Notes: a model not told the origin generated them from the letters alone. A stretch of DNA of 35,800 bases from Burkholderiaceae bacterium (GCA_024637155.1 JAGXFR010000036.1:1-35800); one strand, 5' to 3'. Numbered from the stretch's first letter, positions 21,482 to 33,067 are shown. Numbers and translations are program-made.

Positions 21482-22483
21482 TTATTGGACCGCGAGGGCC
21501 TTTTCGATCAATTCCTTGCCGCCGGGGACGTTTTCGGCGAAGTTCTTGTACGAGGTGCGGCCGGCGAGATCTTTCCACGCCTTGGCCTGCTCGGCGCTCA
21601 TCGTGACGACCTCGACGCCCGCCTTCTTGAACGTGTCGACCATCTTGGAGTCGAGCCCCTTGGCCTGCGCGGTCATATAATCCTCGGCCACCTTGGCAGC
21701 CGCCAACAGCGCATTCTGCTGCGCCTTGTTCAGCTTGTCCCAGCTCAACTTCGATATCAGGATCGGCTCGTACATGAACCACAGCGCGTGATCGCCGGGC
21801 GCCGTCAGGCATTTCACCTGCTCGTAGAGCCGGAAGGAAACGAAGCTGCCGGAACTGGTGTTGGTGGCATCCAGCACCCCGGTCTGCATCCCTTGGTAGA
21901 TCTCGGAGCTGGGCATCGACGAGATCGACGCACCGGCACCCGCCAGCATCTGCTCGAACGCCGGGCCAGCCGCGCGCGTCACCTGGCCCTTGATCGTCTC
22001 CGGGCCCAGGATGCAGTTCTTCTTCGATGCGAAGCCGCCAGCCAGCCAGGCATCCGCCAACACCACGACACCGGCGTCGTTGATGATCTTCTTGACGTCA
22101 GCCATGAATGGCGACTTGTTGAGCCGCAGCGCGTGGTCGTGGTTCTTGACGAGCCCCGGCATCAGCGTCGCGCTGAACTGCGGGTGGCGACCGCTGGCAT
22201 AGTCGAGCGGGAACGACGAGATGTCGAGCTGGCCCTTGACCATCGCGGGCCACTGGTCGTTCGGCTTGAACAGCGAAGCGCCGGGATAGACCTTGATCTC
22301 CAGATCGACACCGGCCTTGGCCACCTCGCGCGCCATGATCTGCACCATTTCATCGCGTGCGTCGCCCTTGCCGCCGGGAAACTGGTGGGAGGCCTTCAGC
22401 GTTTCGGCGGATGCCGACGCAGCAAGAACCGCGGCGGATACCAGCAGCACAGTGCCGGCGGCAAGTTGTTTGATCGTATTCAT
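21482..22483 (-). CDS. dctP: TRAP transporter periplasmic solute-binding protein, DctP type
   Basis: 333 residues from ATG 22483, with GAGGAG upstream. A signal peptide (about 1-26, ending ASASA) precedes the two-lobed binding domain. Conserved parts are KASHQFPGGKGDARDEM at the start, a LEIKVYPGASLF strand, VVLADAWLAGG, a GVLDATNTSSGSF ligand-region segment, and ALWFMYEPILISKLSWDKL. The Arg that pairs with a carboxylate ligand in most family members would lie in the VTRAAGPAFEQM region. It captures the substrate in the periplasm and hands it to DctQM. It is first in its operon with its own promoter, which fits the high demand for binding protein. Confidence 0.94.
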   Translation of the reverse strand: MNTIKQLAAGTVLLVSAAVLAASASAETLKASHQFPGGKGDARDEMVQIMAREVAKAGVDLEIKVYPGASLFKPNDQWPAMVKGQLDISSFPLDYASGRHPQFSATLMPGLVKNHDHALRLNKSPFMADVKKIINDAGVVVLADAWLAGGFASKKNCILGPETIKGQVTRAAGPAFEQMLAGAGASISSMPSSEIYQGMQTGVLDATNTSSGSFVSFRLYEQVKCLTAPGDHALWFMYEPILISKLSWDKLNKAQQNALLAAAKVAEDYMTAQAKGLDSKMVDTFKKAGVEVVTMSAEQAKAWKDLAGRTSYKNFAENVPGGKELIEKALAVQ

Positions 22484-22563
22484 CGGGGGTCTCCTCAGAC
22501 TGGTTCGTCGTTTTAGGTATGAACACAGGCCGCGCCGCGAAGCGGCGATCCGGTGCTTGCGGC

Positions 22564-22592
22564 AAACTATGTCACGTATTCCACCCTGTCAA
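22564..22592 (-). promoter_or_regulatory. Sigma-70-like promoter of the dctPQM operon
   Basis: On the minus strand: TTGACA (22592-22587), 17 bases, TAGTTT (22569-22564). The -35 is perfect and the -10 is weak (3/6), which suggests help from an activator. The leader would be about 74 bases and contains a 6-bp hairpin (CGCCGC with GCGGCG, 22533-22547) ahead of the dctP ribosome site. Confidence 0.5.
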
Positions 22593-22784
22593 TCACAAAT
22601 CCCATGCCGGGGCAGCGCATATCCATCCAGGCGGCCAGCCGATTTCAGTTGCCCTCAAGATTGCGCAAGGAAATGATCACGGTGGGTTAACGAGAGCCGG
22701 AGCCCTACGATGCCCGCAGCGGGCGGCCGGTATGGCTGCGCGTCGCGCTCGGCGTCGTGCCTGGCGAGCGGATGCCACAAGCTA

Positions 22785-22801
22785 CGCAGGAATCACCTGC
22801 G
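22785..22801 (-). terminator. Weak hairpin after the phosphoribosyltransferase gene
   Basis: CGCAGG, five bases, CCTGCG: a 6-bp stem 15 bases beyond the phosphoribosyltransferase stop. It has no T-run, so it may act only as a Rho-assisted end of the long housekeeping operon. The remaining sequence up to the dctP promoter (22593-22784) holds nothing else I can support. Confidence 0.3.
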
Positions 22802-22815
22802 CGAGCAGGGCTGCT

Positions 22816-23322
22816 TCACCCCCACCTTGTCTTGAGGTCGGCCGGCCGCATGTGGTCGTACTCCTCGAATGGCTGGTGGATCCACGGATTGGTCGGCAGG
22901 TTCTCGATGAAGTAGTCGGGCTCCGCCACGGAAGCACCCTTGCGCCAGATCACCGCCGAGCGGATTTCCTTGACCTGAGGATAGCGCGCCTTCAGTTCGG
23001 GCAGCACCTCGACGAGCGTCGCACCCGAATCGACCAGGTCGTCGACCAGCAGCCAGTTGCCACCCGGCAGCGGCTGCGCCGAAGTCATTTGCTCAGCGAT
23101 CATCAGCCGGCTCTGGCGCGTGCCTGCCTCCTCGCGATACGAACTGGTGAAGATCACGCCGAGCGGGCGGTCGAACATCCGCGACATGACGTCACCGATG
23201 CGCAGTCCGCCACGCGCCAGGCAGACGATCGCATCGAAGTGCCAGGCTGACTCCCACACCTGCAGCGTAAGCTTTTCGATCAGCCGGTTGTACTCGTCCC
23301 AGGAAACGTAGAGATCCTTCAT
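22816..23322 (-). CDS. Purine phosphoribosyltransferase-like protein
   Basis: 168 residues from ATG 23322. It belongs to the type I phosphoribosyltransferase fold: FDAIVCLARGGLRIGDVMS (about 29-47) forms the first loop and NWLLVDDLVDSGATL (about 88-102) is the PRPP-binding motif with its acidic pair. The C-terminal part (PDYFIENLPTNPWIHQPFE) is the usual hood with a Trp-containing ending, as in xanthine/guanine-type enzymes. It probably salvages a purine base with PRPP; which base is not certain. The place just downstream of purA is standard in betaproteobacteria and fits a purine role. Confidence 0.88.
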   Translation of the reverse strand: MKDLYVSWDEYNRLIEKLTLQVWESAWHFDAIVCLARGGLRIGDVMSRMFDRPLGVIFTSSYREEAGTRQSRLMIAEQMTSAQPLPGGNWLLVDDLVDSGATLVEVLPELKARYPQVKEIRSAVIWRKGASVAEPDYFIENLPTNPWIHQPFEEYDHMRPADLKTRWG

Positions 23323-23346
23323 GCTCGCGAAGCTCCTCGGGCCGCG

Positions 23347-25837
<2,491 letters not shown>

Positions 25838-25849
25838 GATCGATCGAAT

Positions 25850-25863
25850 CCGGTTCGAACCGG
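25850..25863. promoter_or_regulatory. 14-bp perfect palindrome upstream of hisZ
   Basis: CCGGTTCGAACCGG, ending 12 bases before the hisZ start codon, in the 45-base gap after the DUF2065 gene. It would form a compact hairpin covering the ribosome-binding zone, where no good Shine-Dalgarno sequence is otherwise seen. It may be an operator or a translational control element. Confidence 0.35.
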
Positions 25864-25882
25864 AAGGCGGAAACCGGTTATT

Positions 25883-26065
25883 TTAAACGAGGATCAAGAC
25901 GAACCCGAGCAGCACCGCCCCGAGCCCGACGAAGCGCAACTGGCCGTCGCGCAGGCCCGCAATCTGCAGGAACAGGGCGCGCCACTGCGCGGGAGCAAAA
26001 AGGGGCATCAGGCCCTCGAACACCAGCATCAACCCGAGAGCAGTGAGCAGGAGCTCGGCGCTCAT
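25883..26065 (-). CDS. DUF2065 small membrane protein
   Basis: 60 residues from ATG 26065. Two hydrophobic helices (about 4-24 and 43-60) flank a short loop with APAQWRALFLQIAGLRDGQL, the normal DUF2065 (YjeT-like) pattern. Its function is unknown; in proteobacteria it is regularly found between hflC and purA or hisZ, as here, so it may be related to the HflKC complex in the membrane. Its start is 22 bases after the hflC stop. Confidence 0.85.
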   Translation of the reverse strand: MSAELLLTALGLMLVFEGLMPLFAPAQWRALFLQIAGLRDGQLRFVGLGAVLLGFVLILV

Positions 26066-26087
26066 CTCGCGGGTTCCGCTGCAGCCC

Positions 26088-26969
26088 TCACTTGCCCTTG
26101 CCGCCGGTCGGTCCCCTGAAGTACTTGAAGAAATCTGCTGACGGATCGACGACGAGCACGTCGCTGCGGTTGCGGAACGACTCGCGGTAGGCCTCGAGCG
26201 AGCGGTAGAACTCGGCGAACTCGGCATTGCGCCCGAAGGCTTCGGCGTAGATTGCGGCGGCTTTCCCGTCGCCCTCGCCCTTGGTGCGCTGCGCGTCGCG
26301 GAAGGCCTCGGCGAGCAGCACCTCGCGCTGGCGGTCCGCGTCGGCGCGGATCTTCTCGGACTCCGCGGAACCGGTCGCGCGGCGCTCGTTGGCGACGCGC
26401 TTGCGCTCGGACTGCATCCGAACGAACACGCGCTCCTGCACATTGGGCTCGAAGTCCACCCGCTTGAGGCGCACGTCCACGATCTCGACACCGATCGTCT
26501 TCGAGTCCTCGTTGACCTTGTCGCGCACCTTTTTCATCAACGTGTCGCGCTGCGTCGAGATCACCTCGGCCATGGTCATCTTGGCGACCTCGTTCTGCAG
26601 CGCATCGCGCAGGATGCGCAGAATCCGGTCCTGTGCGACCCGCTCGCTGCCCTGCACGGACCGGATGTACGCGGTCGGGTTGAAGATGCGCCACTTGATG
26701 TAGCTGTCGAGCAGCACGTTGACCTTCTCCGAGGTCACGAAGCGGTCGATCTCGGCATTGTCGATCGTCAGGATGCGCTTGTCGTGGTACTCGACGTTCT
26801 GGAAAGGCGGCGGGAGCTTGAAGTACAGCCCCGGCTCGTCGATCACCTCACGGATCTCACCCAGCGCGTACTTGATGGCGAACTGGCGCTGGTCGACGAT
26901 GAAGATCATCGACTGCGCAAGCCCGAGCGCGACCAACACGGCGACGACAAAGGGAAACAGGCGGTTCAT
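26088..26969 (-). CDS. hflC: HflC, SPFH-domain modulator of FtsH protease
   Basis: 293 residues from ATG 26969; a 17-residue longer reading overlapping hflK is less likely. One N-terminal membrane helix (about 4-22) is followed by a periplasmic SPFH/band-7 domain with FIVDQRQFAIKYALGEI, and a long helical region rich in Arg/Glu/Ala (about 175-245). The domain ends VLVVDPSADFFKYF. With HflK it forms a large cage around FtsH hexamers at the inner membrane and limits degradation of membrane proteins. It follows hflK by 31 bases. Confidence 0.95.
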   Translation of the reverse strand: MNRLFPFVVAVLVALGLAQSMIFIVDQRQFAIKYALGEIREVIDEPGLYFKLPPPFQNVEYHDKRILTIDNAEIDRFVTSEKVNVLLDSYIKWRIFNPTAYIRSVQGSERVAQDRILRILRDALQNEVAKMTMAEVISTQRDTLMKKVRDKVNEDSKTIGVEIVDVRLKRVDFEPNVQERVFVRMQSERKRVANERRATGSAESEKIRADADRQREVLLAEAFRDAQRTKGEGDGKAAAIYAEAFGRNAEFAEFYRSLEAYRESFRNRSDVLVVDPSADFFKYFRGPTGGKGK

Positions 26970-27000
26970 CTTTGGTTCCGGATCTCGTTTCTGACGGGCG

Positions 27001-28290
27001 TCAGCGCGACGGGCGCTCACGGCTGCGCAGCGGGTCGCCGCGCGGTTCGACCGGTGCCACCGGTGCAGTGGTTCCGCTGGTCGGCGATGCAGCGTTGGCT
27101 GCCGCCCCCGGTTCGGATTCCGAGGAGCGCTGGATCAGCTTGTCGAGCGGCAGGTACAGCAGGTTCCCCGAGCCCTTCGAGTCGACGTAGAGCTTGCTGA
27201 CGTTGCTGAACACCTGTTGCATTGTCTCCAGGTACATCCGGTCGCGGGTGACCTGCGGCGCCCGGGTGTACTCGGCGAGAATCTGCTTGAAACGCGCCGC
27301 GTCACCGGTGGCCGCGGCGACAATCCGCGCACGATAGCCCTCGGACTCCTGAATCAGGCGCGCGGCCGCGCCGCCCGCCTTCGGAATCACGTCGTTGGCG
27401 TAGGCCTGGCCTTCGTTGATGAGTCGCTGGCGATCCTGCGCCGCCTTGTTGGCGTCCTCGAATGCCTCCTGCACCTGCTCGGGGGGCTGCACCTGCTGAA
27501 TCGTGACGTCGATGATCGTGACGCCGACACCGTAACGATCGAGGACGGCCTGGGTGAGTTCGCGCGCCTTGCGGGCGACGATGTCCTTTTCCTCGTAGAG
27601 CACCTGGTCGATGCTGGAGCGCCCGACCACTTCGCGCATCGCGGTCTCGGCGGCCTGGCGCACGACTTCCTCCGGCACCGGACCGAGGTTGTTGTTGAAC
27701 AGGTAGTCCTTCGGATTGCCGACCCGATACTGCACGGCGAACTGCATGTCGACGATGCTCTGGTCGCCCGTGAGCATCAGCGACTCGCGCGGATTCTTGT
27801 TGCGCACGCCGTTGCGATAGCCGATCTCGACGGTGCGCAACTGCTGGGTGTTGACGATCTCGTTGGTCTCGATCGGATACGGCAGGCGCCACGTGAAGCC
27901 GGCCCGATCGATCTGCTTGTTGTACTCGCCAAAGCGCAGCACGACCGACGCCTGACCCTCCTGAATGATGTAGAAGCCGCTGCCCAGCCACAGCAACAGG
28001 GCGGCGAGCACCAGCACGATGGCACCCATCGCGGCGCCTTTGGCCGAGGGGCCCTCGCCCCCGAAACCGCGCGGCGGACCGCCACTGCCGTTGCCGCCAC
28101 CGCGGCGTTTGCCGAACATCCCGTTGAGGCGACGGTTGAAGTCACGCCAGATCTCGTCCAGATCCGGCGGCCCGTCCGGATCCGGACGGCGCGGCGGACG
28201 CTGCGGCGGACGATCCGGGTCGTCACCGTTCTGGTTGCGCCCCCAGCCGGGGTCGTTCAACGAAAAAATCGCACGGACGTTATTCCACAT
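27001..28290 (-). CDS. hflK: HflK, SPFH-domain modulator of FtsH protease
   Basis: 429 residues from ATG 28290. The cytoplasmic N-terminus (about 1-85) is Pro/Arg/Asp/Gly-rich, with a conserved DLDEIWRDFNRRLNGMFG segment, then a membrane helix at about 87-107, the SPFH domain (FYIIQEGQASVVLRFGEYNK onwards) and a long helical stretch ending at about 365. The tail is Ala/Ser/Pro-rich. HflK partners HflC in the FtsH-regulating complex. The ribosome site is weak. It starts 33 bases after the hflX stop. Confidence 0.95.
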   Translation of the reverse strand: MWNNVRAIFSLNDPGWGRNQNGDDPDRPPQRPPRRPDPDGPPDLDEIWRDFNRRLNGMFGKRRGGGNGSGGPPRGFGGEGPSAKGAAMGAIVLVLAALLLWLGSGFYIIQEGQASVVLRFGEYNKQIDRAGFTWRLPYPIETNEIVNTQQLRTVEIGYRNGVRNKNPRESLMLTGDQSIVDMQFAVQYRVGNPKDYLFNNNLGPVPEEVVRQAAETAMREVVGRSSIDQVLYEEKDIVARKARELTQAVLDRYGVGVTIIDVTIQQVQPPEQVQEAFEDANKAAQDRQRLINEGQAYANDVIPKAGGAAARLIQESEGYRARIVAAATGDAARFKQILAEYTRAPQVTRDRMYLETMQQVFSNVSKLYVDSKGSGNLLYLPLDKLIQRSSESEPGAAANAASPTSGTTAPVAPVEPRGDPLRSRERPSR

Positions 28291-28323
28291 GGATCGCCAC
28301 GAAGGAAGAAATCAGTTGGGGAA

Positions 28324-29472
28324 TCAGGCAACGAAACGGCCCGTGTCACGGGTCGTTCCGCCACGCTCCGGATCGACATCGTCGGCAGAGCCGGGTTCGG
28401 CAGCCTCGTATTCGACGCCGTCACCGCGCCCGCGGACACGCTGCTCGATGGCCTCACGCAAAGCGTCGAGACCGGCACCCGTCAACGCGCTCACCGAAAG
28501 CTTGACGATGCTACCACACGAAGCACGCTCGACCATCGGCTCCCAGCCGACGCGATCGATCTTGTTGAGCACGGTCAGGCACGGCACTTCGGCTGCCCCG
28601 ATTTCGGCAAGGACCCGTTCGACCTGCAGCACCTGCTCGTCGCGGTCCGCAGCCGATGCGTCGACCACGTGCAGGAGAAGGTCCGCCTCGGCCGTCTCCT
28701 CCAGCGTTGCCTGGAATGCGTCGACGAGCTGGTGCGGGAGGTCGCGCACGAATCCGACCGTGTCGGAAAGCACGATCTGGGCGCCCTCGGGCAGGCGCAC
28801 CCGCCGACTGAGGGTGTCGAGCGTGGCGAAGAGCTGATCCGCGGCGAAAGTGCCGGCGCGGGTGAGTGCGTTGAACAGCGTCGACTTGCCCGAGTTGGTG
28901 TAACCGACCAGCGACACGGAGAAGACATCGCGGCGCTGGCGCGCACGGCGCCGGTTGCGGCGCTGTTTGCGGATCTGCTCGAGTTGCGCGCGCAGTCGGC
29001 GCACGCGAATCCCGAGCATTCGGCGATCCAGTTCGATCTGTTTCTCGCCCGGTCCGCCGCGCACGCCGATGCCGCCGCGCTGGCGCTCGAGGTGGGTCCA
29101 GCCGCGCACGAGCCGCGCCGACAGATGTTCCAGACGCGCGAGTTCGACCTGCAGCTTGCCCTCGTGGCTGCGGGCGCGCCGCGCGAAAATGTCGAGGATC
29201 ACTTCCGGGCGATCGAGCACCGGAACGCCCCAGTGCTCGCCCAGATTGCGCTGCTGCACGGCCGAGAGTTCCTGGTCGAACACGACGACCCCGACATCCT
29301 CGGCGCGAATCCGCTCAAGCAGCGCGTCGGCCTTGCCGCTGCCGATGAAGAACTCCGAATCCTGGCGATTGCGCCGGCACACTTCGCGTCCGATCGTCAC
29401 GAAACCGGCGGAGCCCGCCAAAGCCGCCAGTTCATCCAGGGATTCTTCGGCCGCGCGGCCGGGTCCGAACAC
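28324..29472 (-). CDS. hflX: GTPase HflX, ribosome-associated
   Basis: 382 residues if started at GTG 29472. HflX binds the 50S subunit and rescues stalled or heat-damaged ribosomes. The N-terminal domain includes EFFIGSGKADALLERI and the segment RRARSHEGKLQVELARLEHL, then RGGIGVRGGPGEKQIELDRR, followed by the G domain: GYTNSGKSTLFNAL (G1), a G2 Thr in FATLDTLSRRV, SDTVGFVRDLP (G3) and NKIDRVG (G4). The GTG start is inside the first conserved strand: the same frame is open further upstream and gives RCLLVGVVFG, as in relatives, but contains no ATG, GTG or TTG. A CTG at 29523-29521 overlapping the hfq stop could begin a 399-residue form. The C-terminal tail after about 340 is acidic and Gly-rich. 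Confidence 0.93.
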   Translation of the reverse strand: MFGPGRAAEESLDELAALAGSAGFVTIGREVCRRNRQDSEFFIGSGKADALLERIRAEDVGVVVFDQELSAVQQRNLGEHWGVPVLDRPEVILDIFARRARSHEGKLQVELARLEHLSARLVRGWTHLERQRGGIGVRGGPGEKQIELDRRMLGIRVRRLRAQLEQIRKQRRNRRRARQRRDVFSVSLVGYTNSGKSTLFNALTRAGTFAADQLFATLDTLSRRVRLPEGAQIVLSDTVGFVRDLPHQLVDAFQATLEETAEADLLLHVVDASAADRDEQVLQVERVLAEIGAAEVPCLTVLNKIDRVGWEPMVERASCGSIVKLSVSALTGAGLDALREAIEQRVRGRGDGVEYEAAEPGSADDVDPERGGTTRDTGRFVA

Positions 29473-29519
29473 GACCCCGACCAGCAGACAGCGGGGCGCC
29501 GGGGTGGAGGGGTTCGCGC

Positions 29520-29756
29520 TCAGTTTTCCGGGCTCTCTTGCTCAAAGCTCACCGGGCGCCCGGGCACCACGGTCGAGATCGCGTGCTTGTAGACCATCTG
29601 CGTCACGGTATTGCGCAGCAGCACCACGTATTGGTCGAACGAATCGATATGCCCCTGGAGCTTGATCCCGTTGACCAGGTAGATCGACACGGGGACATGC
29701 TCGCGGCGCAGCATGTTCAGGAACGGGTCTTGTAGAAGTTGCCCTTTGTTACTCAT
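29520..29756 (-). CDS. hfq: RNA chaperone Hfq
   Basis: 78 residues from ATG 29756, typical of betaproteobacteria. Hfq is the ring-shaped hexamer that pairs small RNAs with messages. Sm1 motif: [20 protein letters not shown], Sm2: [17 protein letters not shown], with the YKH triad at the proximal RNA-binding face and QDPFLN at the N-terminus. The tail after the Sm fold is short ([13 protein letters not shown]). It is separated from der by 123 bases on the same strand, where a promoter is expected; only a TTGAAA (29874-29869) without a good -10 was found. Confidence 0.97.
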   Translation of the reverse strand: MSNKGQLLQDPFLNMLRREHVPVSIYLVNGIKLQGHIDSFDQYVVLLRNTVTQMVYKHAISTVVPGRPVSFEQESPEN

Positions 29757-29879
29757 GACGGCTCCGTCTGTTGTTATGTTTTGGTTCTTGATCTGTCCCG
29801 ATCGGCCGCACAGCGCCGGGCTCGAAACGAGAATTCACTGTACCGCAAAATGGTGGCGATGACCGCGATTTCAAGGGCA

Positions 29880-31271
29880 TCAGCGTTCCGCGTAGGGGTT
29901 TCGTCCGACGCGGAACTCGATGCGCAGCGGCGTGCCCTCGAGCGCGAAGCGCTCGCGGAACCACCCCTCGAGGTAGCGTCGGTATGAGGGCGGCACCGCA
30001 TCGAGCGCGCTGCCGTGGATGACGACCACCGGCGGGTTGCGCCCCCCCTGATGCGCGTAGCGCAGCTTGGGTCGGATGGGCCCGCGTCGCGGCGGCGCCT
30101 GGCGCTCAACCGCCTCGATCATCGAGCGCGTCAGTTCCGGGGTGCGCAGATCGCGCATCGCCGCCGCGTAGGCCGCATCGACCGAACGCATCAACGACCC
30201 GACTCCCGTGCCGCGCCGGGCCGAGATGTAGTGGACTTTCGCGAAGAGCAGGAAGTGGAACTTGCGCTGCAGTTCCGTCTTGATCCGGTCACGCCCGCCC
30301 GCGGCGATGCTGTCCCACTTGTTCACCGCAATCACCAGCGCGCGCCCCGCCTCGAGCAGATAGCCGGCGATGCTCGCGTCCTGCTCGGAAATGTCCTGCA
30401 ACGCGTCGATCATCAGCACGCACACGTTGCTGTCTTCGATGGCCTGCAAGGTCTTGATGACCGAGAACTTTTCGATGGTTTCGATCACCTTGCCGCGGCG
30501 ACGCAGCCCCGCGGTGTCGACCAGCGTGTACGGGCGCCCGGCGCGCTCGAAGTCGATGGCGACCGCGTCGCGCGTGGTGCCGGGCTGGTCGAAGGCGATC
30601 AGCCGTTCCTCGCCGAGCAGCGTGTTGATGAGCGTCGACTTGCCCGAGTTCGGTCGCCCAACGACGGCCACCCGGATCCGGCGCGGCCCTTCGGGTTCGG
30701 GTGCCGGGGCGCCGTCGGGCGTCGCGGATTCGTCTCCGAAATCCGCCTCGTCGACGATCTCTTCTACCGGCCCCGGGAACTCCTCCAACGCAATCTCGAA
30801 CAGGTCGCGCACCCCGTCGCCATGTGCCGAGGAGATCGCCAGCGGGTCGCCGAGCCCCAATTCATGGAATTCGGCGGCCACCTGGGCACGCGGCATTCCC
30901 TCGGTCTTGTTGACCGCGATGATCGTGCGCCGCGCATTGCGGCGCAATTCCACGGCGATCTCCATGTCGCGCCCGGTCAGCCCGTCGCGACCGTCGACGA
31001 CGAAGATCACCACGTCGGCCTCCAGCACCGCCTGGCGGGCCTGGCGGGCCATCTCGACGAGGATTCCGGTCTTGACCACCGGCTCGAAGCCACCGGTATC
31101 GATGACGATGAACGGCTTCTCGAGCGCCCGGCCCCGGCCGTACTGACGGTCCCGGGTCAATCCGGGAATATCGGCCACCAGCGCAGCGCGTGAGCGCGTC
31201 ACCCGATTGAAGAGCGTCGATTTTCCGACGTTGGGTCGTCCGACCAGCGCGACGACCGGCAGGCGCCTCAC
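29880..31271 (-). CDS. der: Der, double-domain GTPase of 50S assembly
   Basis: 463 residues from GTG 31271, two bases after the bamB stop. Two tandem G domains are present: [23 protein letters not shown] and NKTEG in the first; [25 protein letters not shown] and NKWDS in the second. A KH-like domain (about 360-450) with the family-type segment [20 protein letters not shown] closes the protein. Der is needed for late 50S ribosomal subunit maturation. An acidic linker ([20 protein letters not shown]) joins the two G domains and is longer than in Escherichia coli. Confidence 0.97.
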   Translation of the reverse strand: MRRLPVVALVGRPNVGKSTLFNRVTRSRAALVADIPGLTRDRQYGRGRALEKPFIVIDTGGFEPVVKTGILVEMARQARQAVLEADVVIFVVDGRDGLTGRDMEIAVELRRNARRTIIAVNKTEGMPRAQVAAEFHELGLGDPLAISSAHGDGVRDLFEIALEEFPGPVEEIVDEADFGDESATPDGAPAPEPEGPRRIRVAVVGRPNSGKSTLINTLLGEERLIAFDQPGTTRDAVAIDFERAGRPYTLVDTAGLRRRGKVIETIEKFSVIKTLQAIEDSNVCVLMIDALQDISEQDASIAGYLLEAGRALVIAVNKWDSIAAGGRDRIKTELQRKFHFLLFAKVHYISARRGTGVGSLMRSVDAAYAAAMRDLRTPELTRSMIEAVERQAPPRRGPIRPKLRYAHQGGRNPPVVVIHGSALDAVPPSYRRYLEGWFRERFALEGTPLRIEFRVGRNPYAER

Positions 31272-31273
31272 AG

Positions 31274-32410
31274 TCAGCGCACCCCGATCGCGAACAGTGC
31301 GCCGGCGCTGGTCTGCACCACGGCCAGGTCGCCCACGCGCACCGGCTGCGCGACGATCGCCGAACCGTCCGTGGCGAGGCGACCCACCCGTTTTCCGTCG
31401 GTGCGCGCCAGCAGGTGCACGGTGCCGCTCGCATCTCCCACGACGAGCACCTCACCGAGCAGCAGCGGCGCCGAAAGCGCGCGCCGTGCAAGGCTATCCT
31501 CGCGCCACAGCGCCGCGCCGCTGCGCGAGAGCGCGTGCACGTGGCCGCGGTCGTCCGCAACCGCCACGACCCGCGCGTCGCTGTCCAGTCCGCCGACGGC
31601 CTCGATGTCGCGCGACCACAGCGATCGACCGCTTGCCGCGTCGAAGCACGCAACCCGTCCGAGGAAGGTGGCGGCGCACACTTCCGTGCCCGACAGGCGC
31701 GGGGCACCGAGCACGTCCGCGATCCGTTCAATTTCGTTGGAGCCGCGCGGCGCGGAGACCGCCGCCTCCCAGCGCACGGCGCCGTTCTCGAGCGCCAGCG
31801 ACAGCAGGCGACCGCCGGGCAGTCCGACGTAGGCCCCGAGCGCATCGATCACGACCGACGCCGTCTGTTGCAGCACCAGCGGCGGGTTCTGCCGCGAAAA
31901 GGCCCAGCGCCGCTTGCCCGTTTCGGCTTCAAACGCGAGAACACGATTGTCGCTGGTGCGCGCGATGACCAGATTCATGCCCACCGCAGGCACCGAGGTC
32001 ACCGCCGCGCCCGTCGGCGCAGACCACTTGCTGCGCCCTTGGGCGTCGTAGGCGTGCAAAACGCCGTCGCGATCGGCGATGACGGTCAGCGACCCGTCAC
32101 TGCCGGCACCGGTGGCCGCCCCCTTCTCGGAGACCGTGCGCCAGATCACGCCGCCTGTGGCGGAGTCGATGCGCGCCACGGCACCGTCGCGTGCGACCGC
32201 GAACACGCTGCCTGCGGCCACCGAGGGCTGAAAGCCGCTCCCGCCGCCGCGCAGCGACACCGACCACGCGAGCTGCGCGCGGTTCTCGGCGAGCGGCGCG
32301 AGTTCCGGAATCTTGGGCTTGCCCGACCACGGCCACAGGCTCGAGCAGCCGCTCAACGTCAGGGCGAGCGACGCCGCGCCCAGCGCAGCCAGTGCCGCGC
32401 GCCGCTTCAT
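31274..32410 (-). CDS. bamB: BamB, outer-membrane assembly lipoprotein
   Basis: 378 residues from ATG 32410. The signal peptide ends in a lipobox (LSGC, Cys at about 22), so the protein is lipidated and held at the outer membrane. The rest is an eight-bladed beta-propeller of PQQ-like repeats, each with a [A/S]-x-[D/E]-x-x-[T/S]-G-x-x-x-W pattern (for example [33 protein letters not shown]). BamB assists BamA in inserting beta-barrel proteins. The ATG overlaps the yfgM stop in an ATGA arrangement, so the two are translationally coupled. Confidence 0.95.
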   Translation of the reverse strand: MKRRAALAALGAASLALTLSGCSSLWPWSGKPKIPELAPLAENRAQLAWSVSLRGGGSGFQPSVAAGSVFAVARDGAVARIDSATGGVIWRTVSEKGAATGAGSDGSLTVIADRDGVLHAYDAQGRSKWSAPTGAAVTSVPAVGMNLVIARTSDNRVLAFEAETGKRRWAFSRQNPPLVLQQTASVVIDALGAYVGLPGGRLLSLALENGAVRWEAAVSAPRGSNEIERIADVLGAPRLSGTEVCAATFLGRVACFDAASGRSLWSRDIEAVGGLDSDARVVAVADDRGHVHALSRSGAALWREDSLARRALSAPLLLGEVLVVGDASGTVHLLARTDGKRVGRLATDGSAIVAQPVRVGDLAVVQTSAGALFAIGVR

Positions 32411-33045
32411 GATCCCGCGCCCTCGAGCGCGTCGATCTTGAGTTGCACCAATGAACGCAGCGTACTCGTGGCGCCGAGCTTCTCGAGCGCCTCACGATAG
32501 GCTGCGCGCGCCGGTTCCGTCTGGCCCTGCGCGACGAGGATGTCGCCGCGGCGATCCGCGTACATTCCCGCGAAGGCGCCCGAAGGCGCAGCCTCGAGCA
32601 GCTTCAGCCCGGCATCGTACGCCTTCTCGTCGAGCAGAATCCCGGCCAGACGCAGTCGCGCCGCGTGGCGAAACTCGACATCCGAGGCGTTGTCGATCGC
32701 CCATTGGAGCGGCGCCTTGGCGGCCCTCAGGTCGTCGGCATCGAAATACGCGCGCGCCGCGACCAGCGCCGCCATCGGGGCATAGGTGGAACGACCGTAG
32801 TCCCCGAAGATCGTGCCCGCGTATTCCTTCACCTTCGCGATGTCCTTCGCGTCGGCAGCCGCGCGCAGCCGCTCGTAGACCTGGGCCGCCTGACCGGCCT
32901 GGCGCACCTCCCACCATCCCCACGCACGCCAGGCCGCGACAGCGAGCATCACGACCGTGATCACGGTGAGAATGAAGTTTCCGTACTTGTTCCAGAATGC
33001 ACGCAACTCGTCGAGTTGTTCCTGCTCTTGAAGATCGTAGGCCAT
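32407..33045 (-). CDS. yfgM: YfgM-like TPR membrane protein (ancillary SecYEG translocon subunit)
   Basis: 212 residues from ATG 33045. A conserved N-terminal cytoplasmic segment MAYDLQEQEQLDELRAFWNK leads into one membrane helix (about 22-42) and a periplasmic TPR domain (about 50-205). YfgM associates with the SecYEG translocon and PpiD and helps pass exported proteins to periplasmic chaperones. The start matches the family consensus exactly; a longer frame from 33093 is not needed. It stops inside the bamB start (ATGA overlap) and starts 22 bases after the hisS stop. Confidence 0.92.
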   Translation of the reverse strand: MAYDLQEQEQLDELRAFWNKYGNFILTVITVVMLAVAAWRAWGWWEVRQAGQAAQVYERLRAAADAKDIAKVKEYAGTIFGDYGRSTYAPMAALVAARAYFDADDLRAAKAPLQWAIDNASDVEFRHAARLRLAGILLDEKAYDAGLKLLEAAPSGAFAGMYADRRGDILVAQGQTEPARAAYREALEKLGATSTLRSLVQLKIDALEGAGS

Positions 33046-33067
33046 CGCCCCTAAACCCCTTTCACTT

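Noticed and set aside
17535..22815. Attachment-site duplication of the tRNA-Leu 3' end
   Set aside because: Reading the segment for copies of the last bases of the tRNA (CTGGGCACCA, GAGTCCTC) gave no convincing second copy.
27217..29592. 791-residue plus-strand frame opposite hflK and hflX
   Set aside because: It covers two certain genes on the other strand and reads as low-complexity His/Arg/Asp/Ala protein.
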